The notes under the pieces are model-generated. The model had not been told where the DNA came from. It saw only the letters and a program-made list of their open reading frames with translations, and searched no databases. Both the position numbers and the translations under genes were made by a program. From NCBI GenBank assembly GCA_951802425.1, contig OX637797.1:4402001-4466000 (forward strand): DNA of 64,000 nucleotides. Direction: 5' to 3'. Every line of letters starts with the position of its first letter. Position 1 is the first letter of the stretch. Origin of the DNA: Clavaria fumosa. Taxonomy: Eukaryota; Basidiomycota; Agaricomycetes; Agaricales; Clavariaceae. Positions 12,275-24,025 of this stretch are shown here, one piece after another.

Positions 12275-13613
12275 TGTTAGGGCCTGTCCTGTCTTGTAAG
12301 TAACGTTGAAGGTTGACTTGTTGGTGACCAATCCTGGAAACTTGCTAAGACCAATCAACTGTTGAGCACAGTCTTGGTCCTGGAAGGTTGTGGGGATGTC
12401 TGAAAGGTGTAAGAATGGAAATAGACAAATAGGGAGACAGGAGGACATCGCTGGGAAGGTCACGAAGTCAGTAGACAAAGTGTAAAGAAGGAAAAGGACA
12501 AGTTGAGAGAAACAGATAATGCTGAGAAGGTCACGAAGTCGACCAACAAAGTGTAGAAGGAGAAATAGACAATGTTGAAAGAGTCATGGGTAGTTGTGAT
12601 GGTGTCGAGAGATGTGTTGGTGAAGGCAATGACTTTGCCAACCAATGAGAGAACCTATGGGGTTCGAAGAATCAGTACCAAGACAAAAGAAAGGAAATAC
12701 TTAGAGCGTGCAAGTTGTATGAATGCAGAGGATGAATTTAGAAAGAAGCAGAGTGATCTTGGTGTTGTCAAGGTGAGACAAGACCTATCAATCATGGTGG
12801 TTCCAAGCTCAAAGGGTGTAATAGCCTCAAGCTTAAACCAAAGTGCGTCAATATCAAGTCTACAGTATGAGAAGTACATGTGAGACTTATATAAGTGCAT
12901 AGAGAAGAGTATAACAAAAGAGGAAAAGTACAGAGGTCACCAAGTGACAAGACTATAGTAGTATGGGGTATGTTTAGTCGTAAAGTGACTAGGCGCATGT
13001 TCTACTAAGGTCGCAAGGGGTTAAGAAAGCATAGGTAAGGTTGTGACCTGGTTAAATAATCATATATGTAACTATAACTACGGGGGATTCTCAGATCATA
13101 TGTAACATAGTTATAGACAACTGAGGAGAGGAAGGAGAACATAATTTGAAGGGTATATGCAGCTGACCGTCAGTGGCGCGTTTGAGTGTTAAGGTCACAA
13201 GGTCATAAGAGTGGTCATGTGGGTGACGGTAGTGATGCAGGTGACCTTGGGCGGGAGGTCACATGGGTAACGCTGGTAATGTGGGTAACAGTCGTAATGC
13301 TGATAATGTATTGGTGCTGGTAGTGGTAGCGCCGAGAGTGCTGAGCGGCAAGTCACATGCCAGCTGAAGAAGATGTGCAACAGCATGTCACGCATTGAGG
13401 TGGTGGGCCCAGGCAAAGTATACACATGGGTGAGGCAGAGAGAGGTGTCGCGAGTATGGCATGGTGGTCGCGAGTGTTGTGTGAACATGGGGGAGGTTGG
13501 GGAGGCTTCCAGAAGTGTGTAGAGGAGCTTGCGAGGTTGTAGAGGGTTGTCAGGAGGTTCATAGGTGTTTGTAAAGTCAGCTTGGGTAAGGGAAAAATGA
13601 ATGGGTCCTGACA
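12275..13613 (-). mobile_element. Long LTR (family B), probable 5' LTR of the gag fragment
   Basis: The plus strand reads TGTTAGGGCC...GGTCCTGACA (1,339 bp). A clearly related copy at 51572-52958 is a solo LTR with a target duplication, which confirms these termini. Here it sits about 170 bp upstream of the minus-strand gag, as a 5' LTR should. No target duplication is expected because the 3' end of the element is missing. Confidence 0.75.
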
Positions 13614-15014
<1,401 letters not shown>

Positions 15015-15090
15015 GAAACTCCAAGACTAACTCATTATGGGAGACATGTGTTCATGTGGACTTTGGCTAGAGGGTCTCAGGGGTTTGACC

Positions 15091-15502
15091 CTAAGAGGGG
15101 GATACTGTTACAACCCCATCTGATCACATAAGCACAATCCCTGCTCTGGACTCCAGACTCCATACCAACTCCAGCCATCTCTGATCCACTCCTCTGTAAC
15201 TCCACACGCTCTGCTCTGCACCTTCCTTGGACTCCATTCCACTGTCCTTCAGACCTTTCATACTTTGTTCTAGAACCTTCTCCCCTCATCCCCTCATTCT
15301 GTCCACCAATGGGAGGATGCCCATGACCCATGGGAATCATCTTTTGTTGTTGTTTCTTTGTTCCAAGAAAATTGCACAGGCACATGTGGTGAAACTCTCC
15401 TAGTAAGTTGATATATACTATGTTTGAAGTACTCCTATACTCCTGTCCTTACAGTATAAGATCCTACCTGTATTTCCCTGTTCTCCAGTTCAAATATTAA
15501 CA
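15091..15502 (+). mobile_element. Polypurine tract and LTR (family C), 3' LTR remnant
   Basis: The purine run AAGAGGGGGA lies just before TGTTACAACC (15106), and the LTR ends ATATTAACA at 15502 (397 bp). A polypurine tract directly before an LTR marks a 3' LTR in plus orientation. The same family occurs at 58857-59291. The sequence after each copy (to about 15730 and 59515) is also related, sharing GAGGCCATAGTCCC. Confidence 0.6.
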
Positions 15503-16191
15503 TCTCTTGGCTCCAAACATCCCTGAGCTTTCATCCTCATTGTCCTTGACATTCTCCATGTCATCCAACCAACTCTGAGTAACTCTGGCAGACTCCAACA
15601 GAATTTGGAGTTTGACTTCTGTTTTTGATCTTCTTCTTTGGTGTTGTTTCTGTCTGACAAATAGGGACATGTATATATGTGGCAGCACAACACATACATT
15701 GAGGCCATAGTCCCATAAGTTTCTGCTTATGCTATCTCTTTTCCATTCATCTGACATTGGACTCTTATCTATATATCTCTGCTCTGCTAACTACTCTGCT
15801 GCATGACACCAACACTGACTTAGTACTTGATATTTGTTACTGTTATCATTACCAGTTTGCTGAGGGCTTGCCCTAAGCCTTTATGATGAAGGCAGATTAT
15901 CTAATGTAACAAATGTAACAGTATGCATTAAGAAAAAGTGTACTGTATTATATAATTGATTTGTACAGGACTGCTAACTGGCATGTAAAAGAACAGCACA
16001 CTTTCCCACATAAAAGAACAGCTATATCTGCACCATGTCTGTGACTGAATGGGTTCAATACCAAGTGATCTGGGCATTTTGTAACCAGATAATTAAATGA
16101 CATGGGGGTCAACATGTAAAGCAAAATAGGGGAAGGGGAGGGGCTCCAAATGGCTTGTTAGAAGTGGTATCAGTACGAACAAAGAACCAAA
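15503..16191. other. AT-rich intergenic sequence downstream of the left JmjC gene
   Basis: No coding potential was recognised. It contains 15963-15986, whose reverse complement closely matches 28670-28693 just after the right JmjC gene. It also holds a segment around 15990-16045 (AAGAACAGCACAC, ATAAAAGAACAG) that recurs in direct orientation at about 29733-29795. Confidence 0.6.
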
Positions 16192-19100
16192 TCAACTTCT
16201 CCTTGGCCGCTTCACCACCTCAACATAGACATCATGCATGGCACGATTGAGGGCACGTTTGAGACCTGCAGGGCCTAGGTTAAAATAAATAAATAATTCA
16301 AAGGGAATGGGAAACCAACAATGAAACAACTCACCAACTGACTGGTCTTCATCAGCTGGGGGACATTCACTCAATGGGACTACAGAGAATTCACCACCTG
16401 TCCAGTCAAAAGTTTTGACATCATATGGAATGTCTGAGACACCACTCTTCATGTGATTAGTCAGTGGTGTCAACAGATCAGGCCGATGCTTTCTAAAATG
16501 CTCCATCATTTTGTTCTGGAAGGCCAACAACTTGAAAGATGGATTGGCCTTTGGGTGCAGTTCCTTGTACTTGCAGAGTCCCAGAGCCAATTTCAACAGT
16601 GTGAGATTGAAGATTATTCCCCTAGGACTCTGATACTTGTCCCCTGTCTTCAGTCGGTATCTCTTGCAGAAGTCATCTTGGAAGTTACTCCAGGTCTGGA
16701 CCAACTTAGCTCTTTGGGCTGCTTCCAGTTCAGGAATCCCTTCTGCAGTATATGCTCGGGGGTCATAGACCACACTAAGCTCCAATACATTGGCCAGGGT
16801 GACAACATCCAACAAACCAGTCATGGTCAGGACATTGAATGAGTGTGCTGAAGTTGTGAGAGACTGGTTTTGTCCTGGCAAAAAGAAAAAGATGAGACTT
16901 GAAAGCAAAGCAAATAGAAACTCACCCTTTAATTCCGTATACTCTACAATGGCCATTGCCAGCATTCGTCGAAGGAAGATGTCAGCTTCATACTGAAGTG
17001 TGTTGGTAATGTTGTAGAGCAACATCCCAGAGTGGATATGTGCCCAGCAGGTGTCACGAATGGTGGTTGTGGTGAACATGTGGCGGCCCAGGGTTACTGA
17101 GTTCTCAACTGTCACAACTAAGTGAGGTGTGTTTGGTCTCATGAAGCTGAGAGAAAGGATGTGAAAACAAATCTTACTAAATGGAGACATGACTCACAAG
17201 ACTGTCCCAGCCTGGAGAACCACAGCTTCATATTCAAAGCAAGGTGGGACACCACCATCTCTTGTCCACTCAACCCCATACATAGATGCCATGTCACCAT
17301 CTTGCCCCTGTGTCATGCAATCCCTTTTCTGTCTGCCAACCACCCAATACTTTGTGCCTGTAATGCTATCCACAATTGTCCCAAATCCCTTACCATCAAT
17401 ATGAAATGCAGTTGTTGCATTTTTCATGGCTGCTGTGGCCCATATAAGGTGATCTGTGGGGGGGTTGTCCTGTGTAAAACCAGGCAGTCCCCTTGTTTGT
17501 TGCCATGCCACTCCATGAGAGTACAGGTGACTAGAGTATTATTTTTCAGCTTAGAAAGCAAGCAAGGAATCAGCTACATACTGATATGGTAAAGCTTGCC
17601 GATATTCAATACCCAGAGGGAGATCCAACACATTGAGGATCCGACCCATCCCAGTAACTTGGCTTTGTGCATAAAAGTCCACAAGTGTCCCCTGGCTGTG
17701 ACGTAGTCCTTTTCCTGTCATTGGGAGGCTCATATCTGCACTCAATGGTAAGAATCTTGGTTCAAATAAGGAACAATCCACTTACCAACCATGTCCACTG
17801 TTCTGTGAACATTTGCATACATTTTGAGGGTGTTCAGAGTGAATCCCTCATCATGTAATGGTACTTTGAGCACCAAGATATGCCGATGGTGGAATATTTG
17901 CTGGATCTCCTGTGCTGATAGCCTGTTGAACTCCTCAAAGTTACAGACAAAGATGCTGGAGGGGGGAGGACATTTGTGATCATATCCCTGCTCCCAAGCA
18001 GATATGTGATGATGGGGTGGGTGGCCATCAATGTATCTAGCCTCAATACTCTGTTGGAGCTTTCTTATAATTGGATACTCAATCTCAGTCTTTGTAATGT
18101 CCATTAGCATCTAATAATATTTCAAATATAGATGTACTTACTGCATTTTCAGCAGTTTGGAAGTGCACCTCAATGGGCAGTGCATCACGGCATGGTAGAT
18201 AAGCTTGGAAGATGATCTCCTCATCAGACAACTATGGATAACTCGATATATCAGAGGTAAAAAGAGCTATTAATGAACACACACCTTGACCTCATCATCC
18301 ACATTGTCCAGAAGGGTGTTGCGTGTATAATGCTAAAAATTGTTAATGTAAAGAGAAAGCAATTCAGAAAAGTACTTACATCACCCTCCAAGTCAACATA
18401 TATAGGGTATTGCTTTGTCCCCTTGTGTTTAGCCATTCCTTTTTTCAGATGCTGCTGCTCATTTTTAGACTGGTGGTGGGTTTGTGGTTTCCTGGACTGT
18501 GAAGGCTCCTCAACCTCAACCTCAACCTCCCCCTCCTCTCCACTCTCCTCTTGACTGTCCCCTTGACTCTCCTTTTCACTCTCCCCTTTGTGATAGACCT
18601 CATCTTCACCATCCTCATCCTCCATTTCAGCCTCCCCCTTGCCATCCTCATCATTATCCTCAACTTCCATTTCACTGTCAAGACCTTGGTCCTGACCTTG
18701 TTCTGCTATTGGCAATGAAGGTGATTTCTGAAGAGATGGCTCAGGGGATGAAGATGATGTTGTCAAGGGGGAGTTTGACATTGAAGTGGGTGATGAGGGT
18801 AGAGGGAGTCTCACATCCCTAGCAGCTGGGGTCACTGGAATTGCTGGAGTGGTTGGAGCAGATGAAGTTGCTGGAGGTGCTGTTATACCCAGAGCTGCTG
18901 GAGCTGCTGGAGTCATTGGAGCTGTTGGAGTGACTGGAGTAGCTGGAGGTGTAGTCTCTAGAGCAGCTGGGGTTGCTGGAGTGATTGGGGCCACTGGTGT
19001 TGGAGTGGCTGGTGAATCCTCTGTTGGAGCTATTGGTAATTTGGGACCCAGATTGCTACCCTTAGTTCTCACATGCAAGGAAGACAAAGTGAGAACATAC

Positions 19101-21026
19101 CAAGCATAAAACATTCCTTTTGTGCACACTCTTCCTGTGACAGTGGGTGAAACATGTCTATATCTCTATTGGAGTGTGATTAGCCAATATCCTCCCTGAA
19201 AATGCAGACTGACTGTGTCTCCTGTGTCTCTTGTGTCTCCTGAGGCCCTGCCCCTTCTTGGGTCTGCCCATCATCTTGTGATGGTGGGTGAAAAGTGTCC
19301 ACATCCCTATTGATGTGTGATTAGCTTGTAAGCTTGTATCCTCCCTGAAATTGCAGACTGACATCTGCTGTGTCTCTTCTTCCTGGGTCTGCTGCTCATT
19401 CTGTGGTGGTGGGGAAGAAATGTCCATGTCTCTATAGAAGAGTGATTAAATGGCATCCTCCCTGAGAATGCCAACTCACTGTGTCTCCTGTGCCTCTTGT
19501 GCTTCCTGAGGTGCTGCCCCTGTATTCTCATGCATCTCCCCTTCATTAGGAAGAAGTGCAGGTTGAATTTGGGGGAATAATACATCTGGTATATCACCTG
19601 AACCAAAGAAGTGAGTAGATGAACTCTGGATAAATGTGGAACATGCTCACGTGTAACAAACCAATCCTGTAATTGTGGTATGTTGCCTTTGCACTCAAGT
19701 GCTGCTCCCATCTCATGAAGTTCAATAACTTCAGCCTTGTACTCCATCCCACATGATGATCTTAGTAATGCCTTCCACATCATTTTCTCTATAGCCAGTA
19801 GTGAACTTGGCTTTCCACCAAGTGACTGTCCCAACTGGGCCAATGAATCATAAAGATTAACCCATAAAAGGATAATAAAAAGCTTAACTCACCAAAAAGA
19901 GCTGCTCTTTATTGATGGACTGTGAGGCACTATTCCGTGGCACTAAGAGGATGAGAGGGGAGATCGCCAGGGCAAGTTGTGTGTATTGGATTATGTTTCT
20001 TATCACTGCTGCATTGGTAAGACCAGCAGGCAGTGCAACTTGGTGATCTGCAGCCTGCCTGGTTTTCATTGTCAGCAGAAATTCAAGAATATTAAAAACT
20101 AAATGCACATATGAAGGCTGTGGAGTAGGTCACTTTGTGGACCCTGGCTCTTGAGGTATGACTTGACATTGAATTAGTTATGATCTGTGATATCCAAAGT
20201 AACACTCACTGGTCTAAATGCACTGACTGCAAAGGCTACAGAATGCCACTGTTCTAAAACATCATGTGTGGAGCGGTGAATAGCATGCTGGGATGCCTTG
20301 AGCAGGTTTGAAATCGTGGCCTTGAACCTGCGAGGCTCCTCAGCATCCCCCACATCCCCCACATCCACATCCCACACATCCAGGTCCTGGACTGTTGAAG
20401 TGCTTGCCTCTAGCACAGGAAGAGCAGGCAGGGCAGATATGAGAGGAGGGGCAGGAAGGGCAATATTATGTGGTGAATGTACAAGGTGCTGTATAGCCCT
20501 GTTGGCAGTTGATGGGACAATTGAAGTCCATTTCTCAAGATTTTTGAGGATTCTCTCCAGAGTGGGTGAGAGAGTTGGAGGGTGAGAGCGGGGGGTGGGA
20601 TGGAGAGCAGGATGTGGAGGCCAGTCTTGGACCCACAAGAGGACATCAAGGAGTTGGTACATAAGAATAATTTTACCAAAGTAGGCCTGTTCTAATGGTA
20701 TGGGTGTGTGGCTGATTTGGCTAGGGATCAAAATGGCAAGGACATAGGCATTTGCTTTGTCAACTGCCAGGGGTTCATTTTCAACTGTATCTATTTCTTG
20801 TGCAAGCATCTACAGACTATCAAGGACAGTAACTGTGCTGGTAAACCTGAACACTCACCTTGATGAGATTGTGTGCAGGAGAAGGAAGTACAGTTGGGCA
20901 GTGGCTTTCTACCCATGCAAGGAGAGGTCCTGGTTCATGAATGCACCCATTTCGCCATGGGTAAGACTTTAGGACAGAAGAATTGATTCGAATATCACGG
21001 AGGCAGTGGAATTGGGTTTGAGACAT
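16192..21026 (-). CDS. JmjC-type Fe(II)/2-oxoglutarate oxygenase-like protein, left copy
   Basis: A spliced gene with short GT-AG introns. Exon 1 is 21026-20859 (MSQTQFHCLRD), exon 2 20809-20210, exon 3 20117-19893, exon 4 19834-19651; further exons run to the stop at 16192. The JmjC-like core reads AFHIDGKGFGTIVD (H-x-D iron ligands) at about 17400, then FMRPNTPHLVVTVENS at about 17110-17150 (distal His). A Pro/Ala/Thr-rich and then strongly acidic exon (about 19080-18390) ends in YPIYVDLEGD, matching the YYDIEGD exon end of the right copy. The tail ends KRPRRS. Known for the family: JmjC enzymes hydroxylate or demethylate proteins, often histones; the substrate here is unknown. Its first seven exons appear identical to the right copy, while later exons are diverged. 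The start was chosen because the model is open in all exons and is duplicated exactly at 24026. Confidence 0.8.
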
Positions 21027-21084
21027 GACAGTATGTATGAGAGTGCTGGGAGTGTGTTATCAAGATTGGACCAAATGATGATAA

Positions 21085-21103
21085 ACATGAACATTGTTCA
21101 TGT
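21085..21103. promoter_or_regulatory. Short palindrome upstream of the left JmjC gene
   Basis: Two 9-bp arms, ACATGAACA and TGTTCATGT, separated by one base, about 60 bp upstream of the ATG at 21026. The mirror copy is at 23949-23967. A dimer-binding operator is possible; this is inference from symmetry and position only. Confidence 0.35.
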
Positions 21104-21117
21104 ACTTACCTGACCTG

Positions 21118-22176
21118 CTCAAATAGAGTAGCTTTGTATTTGTTTAGGCCTCAAATATATTTGAGGCCTAAACAAATACAAAGCTACTCACCTGACCTGC
21201 TCTATATCTAAAGCCTAAACAAATACAAAGCTACTCACCTGACCTGCTCAATATATTGAAAGCCTAAACAAATACAAAGCCACTCACCTGACCTCATAAC
21301 TGGCTCAAATATATTTGAGGCCTAAACAGATACAAAGCTACTCACCTGACCTCATGACTGGCTCAAATATATTTGAGGCCTAAACAGATACAAAGCTACT
21401 CACCTGACCTCATGACTGGCTCAAATATATTTGAGGCCTAAACAAATACAAAGCTACTCACCTGACCTCATGACTGGCTCAAATATATTTGAGGCCTAAA
21501 CAAATACAAAGCTACTCACCTGACCTCATGACTGGCTCAAATATATTTGAGGCCTAAACAAATACAAAGCTACTCACCTGACCTGCTCAATATATCTAAA
21601 GCCTAAACAGATACAAAGCTACTCACCTGACCTGCTCAATATATTGAAAGCCTAAACAAATACAAAGCCACTCACCTGACCTCATAACTGGCTCAAATAT
21701 ATTTGAGGCCTAAACAGATACAAAGCTACTCACCTGACCTCATGACTGGCTCAAATATATTTGAGGCCTAAACAAATACAAACCTACTCACCTGACCTGC
21801 TCAATATATTTAAAGCCTAAACAAATACAAAGCCACTCACCTGACCTCATGACTGGCTCAAATATATTTGAGGCCTAAACAAATACAAAGCTACTCACCT
21901 GACCTGCTCAACATATTTAAGGCCTAAACACAAAGCTACTCACCTGACCTGCTCAATATATTTAAAGCCTAGACAAATACAAAGCCACTCACCTGACCTC
22001 ATGACTGGCTCAAATATATTTGAGGCCTAAACAGATACAAAGCTACTCACCTGACCTCATGACTGGCTCAAATATATTTGAGGCCTAAACAAATACAAAC
22101 CTACTCACCTGACCTGCTCAATATATTTAAAGCCTAAACAAATACAAAGCCACTCACCTGACCACATCAGTGTCTC
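21118..22176. repeat. Left leader array of 46-58 bp tandem units
   Basis: About 19-20 units. The long form has an exact 58-bp period (e.g. 21421 to 21479) and a shorter form of about 46-50 bp lacks the CATGACTGG part. On the minus strand, the sense of the left gene, each unit carries TCAG/GTGAGT followed about 24 bp later by TTTGTTTAG, i.e. donor- and acceptor-like sequences. Many units also hold the palindromic TCAAATATATTTGA. Confidence 0.92.
21126..21189. repeat. 64-bp perfect palindrome at the outer end of the left array
   Basis: The sequence GAGTAGC...GCTACTC is its own reverse complement over 64 bp, centred between 21157 and 21158. It is made of two array half-units joined head to head. 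Confidence 0.95.
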
Positions 22177-22605
22177 AGACAAAGGGGGCAAGGATTGGGT
22201 CAAATATAGAAATGGCTGGAAGGATCACATGGTTGTTGATAATTGTTAAATACTGTACTACTTGTTGTTGAAGTTCCAACTCATACCCCACCTTTCCCTG
22301 TTATAAATTCTGCATGTGTGCCCTTCATTTATGTGTGTTCTGTCACATTTCATTTTTGGTATCAGCCTTCCCTGCCAACTTGAAGGCAGACCCCAGCAGA
22401 ACATGCTTATTGGGTTGACAAAGAGACCAGCAAATGGATGGCAAACAAATGAAGTCATTCAGCACCTGTGCACATTGATAGGACCAGCAGTAACAGGACA
22501 AGTCTTCATTTCTGTCTTCTCAAGTCCTATTCTCTTCAGTGGCAACAAGAGTCTGCACTGAACATGCATAAAAAGGTAATTTTTTAATTGTAAATAAATG
22601 ACTGG
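22177..22605. other. Unique spacer at the centre of the palindrome
   Basis: 429 bp bounded by CATCAGTGTCTC (22165-22176) and GAGACACTGATG (22606-22617). The longest open frame (22316-22561, plus) has no recognisable domain. No gene is supported. Confidence 0.75.
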
Positions 22606-23945
22606 GAGACACTGATGAGGTCAGGTGAGTGGCTTTGTATTTGTTTAGGCTTTAAATATATTGAGCAGGTCAGGTGAGTAGCTTTGTATTTGTTTAGGCC
22701 TCAAATATATTTGAGCCAGTCATGAGGTCAGGTGAGTAGCTTTGTATTTGTTTAGGCCTTAAATATGTTGAGCAGGTCAGGTGAGTAGCTTTGTATTTGT
22801 TTAGGCCTCAAATATATTTGAGCCAGTCATGAGGTCAGGTGAGTAGCTTTGTATCTGTTTAGGCCTCAAATATATTTGAGCCAGTTATGAGGTCAGGTGA
22901 GTGGCTTTGTATTTGTTTAGGCTTTCAATATATTGAGCAGGTCAGGTGAGTAGCTTTGTATCTGTTTAGGCTTTAGATATATTGAGCAGGTCAGGTGAGT
23001 AGCTTTGTATTTGTTTAGGCCTCAAATATATTTGAGCCAGTCATGAGGTCAGGTGAGTAGCTTTGTATTTGTTTAGGCCTCAAATATATTTGAGCCAGTC
23101 ATGAGGTCAGGTGAGTAGCTTTGTATTTGTTTAGGCCTTAAATATGTTGAGCAGGTCAGGTGAGTAGCTTTGTATTTGTTTAGGCCTCAAATATATTTGA
23201 GCAGGTCAGGTGAGTAGCTTTGTATTTGTTTAGGCCTTAAATATGTTGAGCAGGTCAGGTGAGTAGCTTTGTATTTGTTTAGGCCTCAAATATATTTGAG
23301 CCAGTCATGAGGTCAGGTGAGTAGCTTTGTATCTGTTTAGGCCTCAAATATATTTGAGCCAGTTATGAGGTCAGGTGAGTGGCTTTGTATTTGTTTAGGC
23401 TTTCAATATATTGAGCAGGTCAGGTGAGTAGCTTTGTATCTGTTTAGGCTTTAGATATATTGAGCAGGTCAGGTGAGTAGCTTTGTATTTGTTTAGGCCT
23501 CAAATATATTTGAGCCAGTCATGAGGTCAGGTGAGTAGCTTTGTATTTGTTTAGGCCTCAAATATATTTGAGCCAGTCATGAGGTCAGGTGAGTAGCTTT
23601 GTATTTGTTTAGGCCTCAAATATATTTGAGCCAGTCATGAGGTCAGGTGAGTAGCTTTGTATCTGTTTAGGCCTCAAATATATTTGAGCCAGTCATGAGG
23701 TCAGGTGAGTAGCTTTGTATCTGTTTAGGCCTCAAATATATTTGAGCCAGTTATGAGGTCAGGTGAGTGGCTTTGTATTTGTTTAGGCTTTCAATATATT
23801 GAGCAGGTCAGGTGAGTAGCTTTGTATTTGTTTAGGCTTTAGATATATTGAGCAGGTCAGGTGAGTAGCTTTGTATTTGTTTAGGCCTCAAATATATTTG
23901 AGGCCTAAACAAATACAAAGCTACTCTATTTGAGCAGGTCAGGTA
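22606..23945. repeat. Right leader array of 46-58 bp tandem units
   Basis: About 24 units in inverted orientation to the left array. On the plus strand each unit has CAGGTCAG/GTGAGT, then TTGTTTAG/GCC about 24 bp on, so donor- and acceptor-like motifs again point in the direction of the gene that follows (24026). The last unit has GTAAGT. Units of two lengths are interspersed in a different order and number from the left array, so the arrays evolve in copy number. Confidence 0.92.
23863..23926. repeat. 64-bp perfect palindrome at the outer end of the right array
   Basis: Identical to the palindrome at 21126-21189 and placed exactly at its mirror position. Both array ends are therefore capped by a potential hairpin. 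Confidence 0.95.
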
Positions 23946-23948
23946 AGT

Positions 23949-23967
23949 ACATGAACAATGTTCATGT
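23949..23967. promoter_or_regulatory. Short palindrome upstream of the right JmjC gene
   Basis: Mirror copy of 21085-21103, about 60 bp upstream of the ATG at 24026. Role unknown. Confidence 0.35.
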
Positions 23968-24025
23968 TTATCATCATTTGGTCCAATCTTGATAACACAC
24001 TCCCAGCACTCTCATACATACTGTC

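Noticed and set aside
22316..22561. A small gene in the palindrome spacer
   Set aside because: 81 codons with no domain or promoter signal; chance frame.
21118..23945. CRISPR-like arrays
   Set aside because: Units repeat completely with no unique spacers, the setting is a eukaryote with spliced genes, and no cas genes exist. They are tandem repeats.
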